From positions 1-22,102 of the IMG/VR virus record IMGVR_UViG_3300023184_000566: a DNA stretch of 22,102 nt. One strand, written 5' to 3'. The notes below the pieces were generated by a model. That model was not told the origin of the DNA. It ran no database searches and saw nothing but the letters and a program-made list of their open reading frames with translations. The translations under genes and the position numbers were made by a program. Source of the DNA: a virus. Within the stretch, counting starts at the first letter, position 1. Each line of letters opens with the position of its first letter. Below, piece after piece: positions 8,009 through 14,548 of this stretch.

Positions 8009-9751
8009 ATGGCTACCGCTGACCAATACGCTCAATGGATTGTCAATAATGCAGGCAAAAAAGGAACGCCTGAGTTTGATACGGTTGCAAAAGCCTATCA
8101 AGAAGCCAAAGCATCTGAAGGCTCGGCTGCGGCTCCTGCTGCCCCAAAACAAGATGGCGGTTATGACTTTGGTAAAACGTTATCAAATGCGCTGCCTAGT
8201 CTTTACCAAAACACCATTGGCGGTTTGTCTCAGGTAGTAGCTCATCCGTTGCAAACCGCGCAAGCCTTGGGCGATGTTGTCGCCGGTGGTGTTTACAAAG
8301 CATTGCCAGGCCCAGTACAGCGCGGTTTAACAGCGATTGAGCAGTCGCCATACAACCCTCTTGGCGATCCAGCAGCCTTGCAACGCGCACAGAATGTAGC
8401 CGGCGCCATTGGTCAGGACTATGCAACAACGTATGGGACAGGCGCAGGATTTCAAAAAGCTATGGAACAAGACCCTTTTAGGGTTGTTGGCGATTTATCA
8501 ACCGTGTTAGGTGGAACTGGTCTTGCGCTTAAAACTGCCAATACTGCGGGAAAAGTTGGTCAAGTAGCTAATGCTTTGTCTAAGGCATCTGAGCTCACCA
8601 ATCCTATGAACGCTTTAATCAAGCCAGCGGCAGCGGTCATTAGTCCAAATGTTTCCCCACAAATTCAATCTTTAATGAAAGAAGGCGTCGTACCTACTGC
8701 CGGTCAGATTTTGGGTGGCGGCTACAAACGCGCAGAAGAAGCCTTAACCAGCGTACCAGTTCTTGGCGATTTTATTAAGAGCGCACAAAACAGGGCTGCG
8801 CAGCAAGTTAATACTGCCGCATTTAATCGTGCTCTTAAACCTATTGGTGAGAAATTACCAGAAGGCGTTGTTGGCCGTGAAGCTGTGCAATTTGCATCCG
8901 ATAAATTGGATGATGCTTACGGTAAATTGCTGCCTAAGATGACTGTTATGCAAGATGCGCCATTTCAAACTGAAATTGCTAATTTAAAATCCGCAGTTCA
9001 GACTGGCGCAATTGATCCTAAAGCAGTCAATTTCTTCAACAATTGGGTTGACAGCAATGTGCTTGGCAAGTTTCAAGGACAGGCAGCAATTACCGGCAAG
9101 ACATTAAAGGAAGTGCAGAGCGACTTGCGTGAGACGATTAACCGTTTAAGCGCATCAACTGATGCAGACCAACGTCTTATTGGCGATGCTTTAAAAGAAA
9201 CTCAAGACCAGGTTCGCCAATTAGTCAGAAGAAGCAACCCCCAATTTGCTGACGAATTAAAAGCTATAGACACAGGTTATGCCAATTTCAAGCGCGTTGA
9301 ACGTGCTGCTAGTGGCCTTGGATCGGAAGAAGGAATTTTCTCACCGGCTCAATTGCAAAGTGCTGTGAAAGCAATGGACAAGAGCAAGGATAAAGGTAAA
9401 TTCGCCAAGGGCGAGGCGTTAATGCAAGATTTGTCAGAAAACGCAAAGATTGCATTGGGCAACAAAGTGCCTGATTCTGGTACGCCATACCGAGCCCTAA
9501 TAGCTGCTCTTGCGGCCTCGGGTGGAGCTGGAGCAGCAGGGTTCCCAGCAGTTGCTACAGCATTAGGCGGCCTTACGGCGTCACCATTGCTGTACTCGGC
9601 GCCAGGCCAAAAAATGGCGGCTACATTGCTTGCTCAAAGACCAGCAGGCGCTAACACATTGGCTAACTCACTAAGAACAAGTGACCAAGTTAAGTTAGCC
9701 GCATTACTGGCCGCGCAGGCTGGCAACAGACAAAACGCACTGGCACCATGA
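8009..9751 (+). CDS. Putative internal virion/ejection protein (third of three)
   Basis: This encodes 580 residues. I chose the ATG at 8009 because GAGG lies about 9 bases upstream and the protein then starts with the typical MATADQYAQWIVNN segment. A GTG 57 bases earlier would overlap the preceding gene with no good site. The N-terminal 35 residues (KKGTPEFDTVAKAYQEAKA) recur in many internal virion proteins that I recall. The centre has Gly/Ala-rich hydrophobic stretches (GVVPTAGQILGGGYKRAEEA) and long helices. Residues about 500-545 are hydrophobic (ALIAALAASGGAGAAGFPAV) and might insert in a membrane. No lytic transglycosylase motif is visible. A P22 gp16-like role is inferred from position. 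Confidence 0.65.
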   Translation: MATADQYAQWIVNNAGKKGTPEFDTVAKAYQEAKASEGSAAAPAAPKQDGGYDFGKTLSNALPSLYQNTIGGLSQVVAHPLQTAQALGDVVAGGVYKALPGPVQRGLTAIEQSPYNPLGDPAALQRAQNVAGAIGQDYATTYGTGAGFQKAMEQDPFRVVGDLSTVLGGTGLALKTANTAGKVGQVANALSKASELTNPMNALIKPAAAVISPNVSPQIQSLMKEGVVPTAGQILGGGYKRAEEALTSVPVLGDFIKSAQNRAAQQVNTAAFNRALKPIGEKLPEGVVGREAVQFASDKLDDAYGKLLPKMTVMQDAPFQTEIANLKSAVQTGAIDPKAVNFFNNWVDSNVLGKFQGQAAITGKTLKEVQSDLRETINRLSASTDADQRLIGDALKETQDQVRQLVRRSNPQFADELKAIDTGYANFKRVERAASGLGSEEGIFSPAQLQSAVKAMDKSKDKGKFAKGEALMQDLSENAKIALGNKVPDSGTPYRALIAALAASGGAGAAGFPAVATALGGLTASPLLYSAPGQKMAATLLAQRPAGANTLANSLRTSDQVKLAALLAAQAGNRQNALAP

Positions 9752-9969
9752 TGGATCAGCAAACTATTAATATCATCATTGGCGCGTGCTTGACCGTGGC
9801 CGGTTGGTTTGCCCGTGAATTGTGGGCAGCCGTGCAAGAGTTGAAAACCGACTTGGCCAAGCTGCCGCTGGTCTACGTTACCCGCGGGGATTACAAGGAC
9901 GATATGCGCGAGGTCAAGGAAATGCTCGGCAAAATTTTTGACCGGCTGGAAAACAAAGCTGACAAATGA
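9748..9969 (+). CDS. Small membrane protein with cytosolic/periplasmic helix, lysis-cassette neighbour
   Basis: This encodes 73 residues. The first ATG overlaps the previous stop; a second ATG directly follows and could also be used. Residues about 7-20 (INIIIGACLTVAGW) form one membrane segment. After it comes a charged helix (DYKDDMREVKEMLGKIFDRL) likely to be coiled coil. The topology is reminiscent of small phage lysis or tail-associated membrane proteins. It is the first of four membrane proteins before the endolysin, so a part in lysis is plausible but unproven. Confidence 0.68.
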   Translation: MMDQQTINIIIGACLTVAGWFARELWAAVQELKTDLAKLPLVYVTRGDYKDDMREVKEMLGKIFDRLENKADK

Positions 9970-10436
9970 TTGACCCGATCACCGCCTTTGCGACAGCGCA
10001 AGCCGCCGTAAAGGGGGTGCAGGCCGCCATCAAGCTGGGCAAGGACATCCACGCCATCACTGGCGAGGCAATGAAGTTCTTTGAGGCCAAGGATGTCGTC
10101 CAGCGAGAGGCGTCCAAGCCCAAGGGCACCTTCGCCAAGTCGGACACGGCGCAAGCCTTTGAGATCGTCATGCAGGCCAAGATGCTCAATGACGCCGAGA
10201 AGGAATTGAACAACTGGATGGTGATGTCTGGCCACGCCGATCTGTGGCAGCAACTTTTGATTGAGCGCAACAACATCATTCAAAAGCGCAAGAAACAAGA
10301 AATTTTGGACGAGCAGCACGCTGCGGCTAAGAAAAAGGAAATGGACGAGTTAATCAACTGGCTTCTTGGCGGCGCAATTGTTATTTTGGTTTTGGGCCTT
10401 GTCTTTTGGTGGCTAACACTTTTAATGGGGAAATAA
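9966..10436 (+). CDS. Tail-anchored phage protein of unknown function
   Basis: This encodes 156 residues, coupled to the upstream gene by an ATGA overlap. The N-terminus (MIDPITAFATAQAAVKGVQA) is an amphipathic helix. A helical middle contains EIVMQAKMLNDAEKELNNWM and a basic QKRKK segment. Residues about 131-153 form one C-terminal membrane segment (LLGGAIVILVLGLVFWWL). I have seen this overall layout in environmental phage genomes without a function. It sits in the run of membrane proteins leading to the holin, so a lysis or membrane-remodelling role is an inference. Confidence 0.7.
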   Translation: MIDPITAFATAQAAVKGVQAAIKLGKDIHAITGEAMKFFEAKDVVQREASKPKGTFAKSDTAQAFEIVMQAKMLNDAEKELNNWMVMSGHADLWQQLLIERNNIIQKRKKQEILDEQHAAAKKKEMDELINWLLGGAIVILVLGLVFWWLTLLMGK

Positions 10437-10790
10437 ATGAGTGAGGAAAAAATTCAGAACATGGAAGCCAAAGGGCAACTGATTGAAAAGATCACGTTTG
10501 CTTTATTGCCATTGTTATTCTCCTGCGTGGTCTACTTAATGTCGGCATTGTCAAACTTGGCCCATGAAGTCACCATCCTTAACAGCAAAATTAGCCTAGT
10601 TGTTACCAGCGACAACAAGCAAGCAAGCAACACTGGAGCAGAACTTGCACGGGAAAAACTACGTCAGGACTTGGAAAAAGAAATCCAACGCAACCGTGAC
10701 CAGATTGCAGAGAACAGGATGCATATTGCAATCCTTGAAGAAAAAACTACAGTGAACCGTCCCATCAAAAGCCTAACTGGAAAAGACTAA
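10437..10790 (+). CDS. Single-pass membrane protein with coiled coil, possible inner-membrane spanin
   Basis: This encodes 117 residues; its ATG directly follows the previous TAA. A single membrane segment at about residues 19-39 (ITFALLPLLFSCVVYLMSAL) is preceded by a short charged N-terminus. A long charged helix at about 66-104 (REKLRQDLEKEIQRNRDQIA) is likely coiled coil. One membrane segment followed by a coiled coil is the layout of inner-membrane spanins, which span the periplasm and disrupt the outer membrane. No partner outer-membrane lipoprotein was found nearby, and the Cys in the membrane segment lacks a good lipobox. The spanin idea is therefore weak. Confidence 0.65.
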   Translation: MSEEKIQNMEAKGQLIEKITFALLPLLFSCVVYLMSALSNLAHEVTILNSKISLVVTSDNKQASNTGAELAREKLRQDLEKEIQRNRDQIAENRMHIAILEEKTTVNRPIKSLTGKD

Positions 10791-10793
10791 ACC

Positions 10794-11309
10794 ATGCTTA
10801 CCATCCTATCAACTCTAATCTCCTTCCTGATGGGCGGCTTGCCCAAGCTGCTGGATTTCTTCCAAGACCGGCAGGACAAACGCCACGAACTGGATTTGGC
10901 CCGGATGCAGATTGAGCGGGAGCTTGAGTTACGCAAGGCTGGGTTTGAAGCACAGGAGCGAATTGAGCAGATACATAGCGCCCAGCTTGAGATGGAAACC
11001 ACCGCCAAGGGCAACGAGAACCTCGTAAACGCCCAAGTGGCCGAGATGAACGCCATCTACCAGCACGACGAGTCGCTAAACGAGGGAACCAGCCAGTGGA
11101 TGAAAAACCTCCGCGCAGGTGTCCGTAGCTTTATTACTCTTGGATTCTTCGCCCTGCTATGCTTTGTGGACATCGGCCTGTTCATCTACGGCTACAACAA
11201 CGGCGTGCAGTTCCCTGTGTTGGCTGAGAAGCTGTGGGATTCCAACACCCAAGCGTTGTTTGCTTCAATTATTGCGTTTCACTTTGGCGGCAGAGCGTTC
11301 GGCAAATGA
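10794..11309 (+). CDS. Holin-like protein with three hydrophobic segments
   Basis: This encodes 171 residues and starts 3 bases after the previous stop. Hydrophobic segments lie at about residues 1-20, 113-133 and 153-165, with a long charged helix between the first two. The C-terminus ends FHFGGRAFGK. The W..NLRAGVRSFITLGFF segment, followed by a second membrane helix and the final GGRA motif, resembles the 3TM holin family found in phages and gene-transfer agents. Its gene overlaps the endolysin start by 4 bases. Its expected job is to make the membrane lesion that releases the endolysin, which has no export signal of its own. Confidence 0.62.
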   Translation: MLTILSTLISFLMGGLPKLLDFFQDRQDKRHELDLARMQIERELELRKAGFEAQERIEQIHSAQLEMETTAKGNENLVNAQVAEMNAIYQHDESLNEGTSQWMKNLRAGVRSFITLGFFALLCFVDIGLFIYGYNNGVQFPVLAEKLWDSNTQALFASIIAFHFGGRAFGK

Positions 11310-11788
11310 AAGTCTCGGACAAAGCGCTGGGGGTAATTAAGCACCATGAAGGTGTGCGCCAGCGCGCATACCGGTGCCCCGCTCGCCTTTGGACAATTGG
11401 TGTAGGCCATGTGCTGTACCCTGAGCAAGGACGATTGAAACTGGAAGAGCGTGATGGTTTTGCCCTGCGCCCAGAGGATGATAGGGTTTTCCCTATGGAG
11501 GAAGTAGATGGAATACTTGCAGCAGATTTGGCTAGATTTGAGCGCGGGGTCGAGCAGTTCTGTCCTGTCCCTCTTACACAGGGTATGTTTGATGGGCTTG
11601 TTAGCTTCTCTTTCAACGTGGGTCTTGGGGCACTCCAGCGTTCTACGCTTCGCCAAAAGCTGCTTCGCGGGGATAAGGCGGGCGCTGCGGACGAATTTCT
11701 CAAATACTGCATGGCCGGGGGCAAGCCGCTAAAAGGGTTGCAAAACCGGCGGATTGACGAACGGGCATTGTTCTTGGGCTCCGCTTGA
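11306..11788 (+). CDS. Endolysin, GH24 lysozyme (T4/P22 type)
   Basis: This encodes 160 residues. I chose the ATG at 11306, which overlaps the holin stop, over an upstream ATG that would run through the holin gene. Residues 13-35 (HHEGVRQRAY then WTIGVGH) give the GH24 active site with Glu15, eight residues, Cys24, five residues, Thr30. The usual Asp of the E-D-T triad is Cys here, a variation known in other phage lysozymes. A later AFNVGLG-like element (SFSFNVGLGALQRSTLR) and the LKGLQNRRIDERALF ending are also typical. There is no signal or SAR segment at the N-terminus, so release should depend on the holin. It cuts the N-acetylmuramic acid to N-acetylglucosamine bond of peptidoglycan. Confidence 0.93.
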   Translation: MKVSDKALGVIKHHEGVRQRAYRCPARLWTIGVGHVLYPEQGRLKLEERDGFALRPEDDRVFPMEEVDGILAADLARFERGVEQFCPVPLTQGMFDGLVSFSFNVGLGALQRSTLRQKLLRGDKAGAADEFLKYCMAGGKPLKGLQNRRIDERALFLGSA

Positions 11789-11798
11789 GTTTAAGCGG
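11781..11798. other. Small inverted repeat at end of late block
   Basis: CCGCTT and AAGCGG flank a six-base loop over the endolysin stop codon; one G-U and one C-G pair could extend the stem. No run of T follows on the plus strand, so this is at best a weak or factor-dependent terminator between the two converging blocks. Confidence 0.3.
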
Positions 11799-11841
11799 GG
11801 AATGACATAAAATCTTGGCGGGCGAGTGCTGCCAGGTCTAG

Positions 11842-12024
11842 TTAAGCGCCGGACTGCCGAGTGCCGTCTTTTCTAACCCGCATAAATTCATCGGCTAGAT
11901 TAAACGCCACTGAAACAATTAAATCGTACGGCCCTTCCCGCATCAATAACCCCATCATAGCAAACAGTGCTGCCATGTCGTGCAAGTTTTGTTCGTGATC
12001 TGTTGGTTCAATTTCTTTTTTCAT
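11842..12024 (-). CDS. Small phage protein, last gene of leftward operon
   Basis: This encodes 60 residues, and its ATG overlaps the preceding stop (ATGA). The core DMAALFAMMGLLMREGPYD, followed by AFNLADEFMRVR, resembles a family of small phage proteins with an A..AM.GLL ... LAD.M...R pattern. The same pattern appears in the gene at 12904-13131, so the two may be distant paralogues. It is predicted to be helical with no membrane segment. The function is unknown. Confidence 0.62.
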   Translation of the reverse strand: MKKEIEPTDHEQNLHDMAALFAMMGLLMREGPYDLIVSVAFNLADEFMRVRKDGTRQSGA

Positions 12025-12230
12025 ACTTTACTCTTAATGTTTTTGTGGTCATGGGCGCCAGCGCGTGGCGTGTCCATGTTTGGTGATTTGTAGACCGGCT
12101 GCTGCCAGATGCTGATGGATAACGGTGGCGCCTCACCTGGTAGTTTTTTGCGCGGTGCCCAAGGCATCATTAGGTTAAGGGCTTTGCGCTTAGAGTCAGA
12201 GCCCTGCGGGAAACGTCCGTATTCAGCCAT
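12021..12230 (-). CDS. Small basic protein of unknown function
   Basis: This encodes 69 residues, rich in Lys, Arg and Pro (SKRKALNLMMPWAPRKKLPG, ending HDHKNIKSKV). It starts 8 bases before the stop of the upstream gene, with GAGAAG nearby, and overlaps the next gene by 4 bases. No domain is recognised. The unbroken overlap chain is the main argument that it is real. The composition would suit nucleic-acid binding, but that is a guess. Confidence 0.55.
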   Translation of the reverse strand: MAEYGRFPQGSDSKRKALNLMMPWAPRKKLPGEAPPLSISIWQQPVYKSPNMDTPRAGAHDHKNIKSKV

Positions 12231-12492
12231 TGTTCTTCTCCTTCAGTCTAGCTAAGCACCATGCAACGCCTTGGTCAAATACGTCGGGCATATCTTCAAT
12301 TTCTTTCCAATCCTCATCTGTCAGCCCCACCCAAGGGCGCTGTTGTGGGGTGATGTATAGGGGAACGGTGTTCTCTCCTATGCCGTGGGTGGCCCTTGCC
12401 TCCCACACAGAATTAGCCCAAGCCTCAAGCTCTTGCGCTGGCTGTGCCAACTTGTCCCGCGCTGCTGCTTTTTTGCTTTGATAGCCTGTCAT
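12223..12492 (-). CDS. Small conserved-looking phage protein (WVGLTDEDW type)
   Basis: This encodes 89 residues. The ATG at 12492 has AAGGGG a few bases upstream and overlaps the preceding stop. An earlier in-frame ATG at 12597 would run deep into the upstream gene and was not used. The second half, PQQRPWVGLTDEDWKEIED then LARLKEKNN, matches a small phage protein type I recall with PxWVGLTDEE and a Lys-rich end. The function is unknown. Confidence 0.68.
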   Translation of the reverse strand: MTGYQSKKAAARDKLAQPAQELEAWANSVWEARATHGIGENTVPLYITPQQRPWVGLTDEDWKEIEDMPDVFDQGVAWCLARLKEKNNG

Positions 12493-12743
12493 GTTGTTCC
12501 CCTTGCGCGGATGGTGGTCGCTACTCTGCTTCCATATATTTTTGTTCCTGTTGGTAAATGAACGTCGCAGACAGTTTCCTCTGCTATCTTTGCACACTCT
12601 TCACGCTCGTGCGCTGCTATCAAAGCGGCAAACTTTTCAAGATGACTTATATGAACGTCCATATCTGTTTTATAAATATTAGAAAACCACATATCGCCAT
12701 CTTGTTCCATCCCCGCTTGCTTTGCTAGTTCCATGATGTTCAT
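12489..12743 (-). CDS. Small phage protein with AHEREECAKIAEE motif
   Basis: This encodes 84 residues. It overlaps both neighbours by 4 bases. The segment FAALIAAHEREECAKIAEE, followed by a short acidic/Cys region and a terminal TIRARGTT, is a widespread pattern in small phage proteins of unknown function. The first half (MELAKQAGMEQDGDMWF) is also typical of that type. Two Cys and one His are present but do not make a clear zinc site. Confidence 0.72.
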   Translation of the reverse strand: MNIMELAKQAGMEQDGDMWFSNIYKTDMDVHISHLEKFAALIAAHEREECAKIAEETVCDVHLPTGTKIYGSRVATTIRARGTT

Positions 12744-12907
12744 TTAAACACCGCCGCTACAAGCATTGACGCACCCACCACAAAGATCACCCACACGATC
12801 AAGCCTTTGATTTGCTTCACAAACTGCGCGTAATCGCTAGGCTCGGGCTCGTCGTACTCCCAGTCCTTTTGCTTGCGGTGTATGTATGCTTTGTCTGCTT
12901 CGTTCAT
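12740..12907 (-). CDS. 55-aa single-pass membrane protein
   Basis: This encodes 55 residues. The ATG at 12907 overlaps the upstream stop and the TGA overlaps the downstream start, so it sits exactly in the coupled chain. The N-terminal part is charged (KAYIHRKQKDWEYDEPEPSD). Residues about 36-53 (LIVWVIFVVGASMLVAAV) form one membrane helix. The function is unknown. Confidence 0.75.
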   Translation of the reverse strand: MNEADKAYIHRKQKDWEYDEPEPSDYAQFVKQIKGLIVWVIFVVGASMLVAAVFK

Positions 12908-13131
12908 TTGTTGCGCTCCTCAAGCATTGCGTCTGCCATTTTGTATGAGGCTGCGGCAACCCAACCCCAGCCAGAACCGTGGATATCGTCTTCGTAATCA
13001 ACTCCAGTAGCAAGCAGCCCCTGCATAGCTAACCCAGCAAAGTGGTCGCGCAGCGTCATGTCCTTTGCGTAGCCGCCTGTCTTGATGTGCCATTCAGTGT
13101 AGGCACCTGCCATCACAATGTTGTCTTTCAT
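12904..13131 (-). CDS. Small phage protein, MTLRDHFAG...MADAML type
   Basis: This encodes 75 residues, coupled on both sides by ATGA overlaps. The segment MTLRDHFAGLAMQGLLATG, then AAASYKMADAMLEERNK, is a pattern common in small phage proteins, often embedded in operons like this one. The C-terminal A.YKMADAML.ER segment parallels the AFNLADEFMRVR ending of the gene at 11842-12024. The function is unknown. Confidence 0.75.
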   Translation of the reverse strand: MKDNIVMAGAYTEWHIKTGGYAKDMTLRDHFAGLAMQGLLATGVDYEDDIHGSGWGWVAAASYKMADAMLEERNK

Positions 13132-13322
13132 TGTTTGTACTCCTTCAATCGTTCGTTAAGTCGTTCAATTCGCTTCTCGTTGTACGCCAGCACTGCCGTT
13201 GCGTACTCGGTGGCGCCCTCTGCTTCCAGGCGGTCAAGGTGGGCTTGCGCCAGCTCTCGAATAATCAGCTCGCGTGGGGTCATGTCACGCCAGTAATCCC
13301 TAAATAGTCTAATAAATTTCAT
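13128..13322 (-). CDS. Small helical phage protein (MTPRELI type)
   Basis: This encodes 64 residues. The core MTPRELIIRELAQAHLDRLE, then EYATAVLAYNEKRIERLNERL, is entirely helical and charged and probably forms a coiled coil. I recall similar short proteins in phages with no function. The start could be the ATG at 13322, which overlaps the upstream stop, or the internal Met at residue 14. The overlap favours 13322. Confidence 0.7.
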   Translation of the reverse strand: MKFIRLFRDYWRDMTPRELIIRELAQAHLDRLEAEGATEYATAVLAYNEKRIERLNERLKEYKQ

Positions 13323-13789
13323 TCAGTTTTCTCCAATATTATCCGCGCCTTGCGGTGTTTGATTTCGTCTTTCACAATGTCGATTGCCTTCTCCATCACC
13401 TCAACTGTTGTCACTTCAATCTGGGCGTCGTGTATTTCCATACCCAAGTTAATAGCGGTCAATTCCTGACCCTTTACAACAAACCGATACTCTCTGTCTA
13501 TCCCGCGCCTAGAGACGGCGTAAAGGGCGTCCTGTGCCTCTCTAAGCTCCTCCTTGTACTCATCACCAATACCAAGACGCTGGAGTGCCTCGGCAACGTT
13601 AAAGGCGCCAATGATTGCGTCAATGTCCTCGCGGTCGGCAATACCCTTTCTCAGCGCGTCAATTGCGTGATGGTTCTTGATCTGCACGTTGACGATCCCG
13701 TTTTGCGAGATGGGTTTAAATCCGTTGATAACCCAAGCCACGGGATTGGGAAGCTGGGGCCGTGGGCGGTATGAGCTGCGCTTTCTCAT
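13319..13789 (-). CDS. Conserved-type phage protein, function unknown
   Basis: This encodes 156 residues, the largest gene of the leftward operon. It begins MRKRSSYRPRPQLPNPVAWV and continues with IKNHHAIDALRKGIADREDI, then NVAEALQRLGIGDEY. This layout is one I recall from phages of Betaproteobacteria without a known role. The N-terminus is strongly basic, and the rest is helical with a short beta region near residues 100-130 (RFVVKGQELTAINLGMEIHD). Its family is often found among early or accessory phage genes. It is coupled at both ends. Confidence 0.75.
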   Translation of the reverse strand: MRKRSSYRPRPQLPNPVAWVINGFKPISQNGIVNVQIKNHHAIDALRKGIADREDIDAIIGAFNVAEALQRLGIGDEYKEELREAQDALYAVSRRGIDREYRFVVKGQELTAINLGMEIHDAQIEVTTVEVMEKAIDIVKDEIKHRKARIILEKTE

Positions 13790-14052
13790 CGTTTCAACGC
13801 CATGATTTCCATCTCTAAATCCTTGCAGTGGGATTTAAGCTGGTCATACTCATAGTTGAGGTCGGCTATCGTGCGGGTGGTCTGCGTCCTAGCAAGACGT
13901 TCGCCGGCAACATAACCGATCAGCGTGCCTTGGGTGGCCGCCTTGCGCACTAGGTCGCGGACATCTTTGCTAGTTATCAGGCCGACGGCGCCAGCAGGCG
14001 GGGAAAGCTGGTCAACTAGCTCATCAATTTGTAGCTGCATAGATTCGGACAT
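13786..14052 (-). CDS. Small coiled-coil protein
   Basis: This encodes 88 residues. I chose the ATG at 14052 because GGAG lies about 8 bases upstream; a longer reading from 14124 would overlap the small membrane protein gene upstream. The protein starts MSESMQLQIDELVDQL. It has a Gly-rich middle (LIGYVAGERLARTQ) and ends in a helix with heptad character (LNYEYDQLKSHCKDLEMEI). The function is unknown. Confidence 0.62.
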   Translation of the reverse strand: MSESMQLQIDELVDQLSPPAGAVGLITSKDVRDLVRKAATQGTLIGYVAGERLARTQTTRTIADLNYEYDQLKSHCKDLEMEIMALKR

Positions 14053-14054
14053 AT

Positions 14055-14168
14055 TCAGACTCCATAAACAAGTAAGAGGGCCAAGCCGACGCCGATGGCC
14101 GTAGCCAAAGCAACGTCTAACCACTTTTGGGCAGTGGGTTGGATGGTGTAGTGTTCGCGGTAGCGCAT
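14055..14168 (-). CDS. 37-aa single-pass membrane protein, first gene of leftward operon
   Basis: This encodes 37 residues. The ATG at 14168 is preceded by AGGAG at an ideal distance, and the next gene begins 2 bases after its stop. The N-terminal half (MRYREHYTIQPTAQKW) is polar and residues about 18-36 (DVALATAIGVGLALLLVYG) form one membrane helix. It is the first gene after the divergent control region. Confidence 0.72.
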   Translation of the reverse strand: MRYREHYTIQPTAQKWLDVALATAIGVGLALLLVYGV

Positions 14169-14338
14169 GGTTTTCTCCTGTTGGCGGTTGTTGATAGGGT
14201 GCATCCTAAATGCAAATTGACTAAGTAATCAACGCATTTTAGTAGGTGTTTACCCTAGTTTGTGCAAAATAATTGTATTTGTAGTCAAAAAACCTCGCTA
14301 GAATGGACTCATTCGTCAATTTAAGGGGTTAAGGCACA
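14169..14338. promoter_or_regulatory. Divergent promoter/operator region
   Basis: This 170-base gap lies between the leftward operon and the rightward early block. It has no gene. TGCAT-N5-ATGCA at 14200-14214 is a perfect 5-base-arm inverted repeat, and TTGAC...ATCAA at 14217-14232 is an imperfect one. A leftward promoter could use AATCAA/ATCCTA (read TTGATT-N18-TAGGAT) at 14203-14232. A rightward one could use TTGACT-N17-TAGTAG at 14217-14245, or the later TAGAAT at 14299-14304. GTCAA also recurs at 14284 and 14315. The palindromes overlap the promoter candidates, so the Cro-like protein next door may regulate both directions. The individual boxes are guesses. Confidence 0.5.
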
Positions 14339-14548
14339 ATGGTTACAACAACTGAGCAAACAATCGGCGCCCTGCGCCAAAAAGCCAAGGAGCATGGGTT
14401 TCGCATGGCAGACATAGCCCAGCAGGCAGGCGTAGACCCAGCCCAGCTATCGCGCTGGGCCACGGGTAAGGTAGTCCCGCTGCACTCCAACATCGTCAAG
14501 CTAGAACAGGCCGTGGACGCAATGATTGCGGCAAAGGCACCGGCATGA
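14339..14548 (+). CDS. Cro-like helix-turn-helix regulator
   Basis: This encodes 69 residues. Residues about 22-41 (RMADIAQQAGVDPAQLSRWA) form a typical XRE/Cro-type helix-turn-helix, followed by TGKVVPLHSNIVKLEQAVDA. The size equals a Cro monomer with no extra domain. AAGG lies close upstream of the ATG. It is the first gene of the rightward block and faces the palindromes in the divergent region, so it probably represses one or both early promoters. No CI-type partner or integrase is in the window, so lysogeny cannot be judged. Confidence 0.85.
   Translation: MVTTTEQTIGALRQKAKEHGFRMADIAQQAGVDPAQLSRWATGKVVPLHSNIVKLEQAVDAMIAAKAPA

Noticed and set aside
12230-14000. Plus-strand frames opposite the leftward operon, such as 12230-12481 and 13355-13774.
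   Set aside because: The minus-strand genes have coupled starts and recognisable phage protein patterns; the plus frames have neither.
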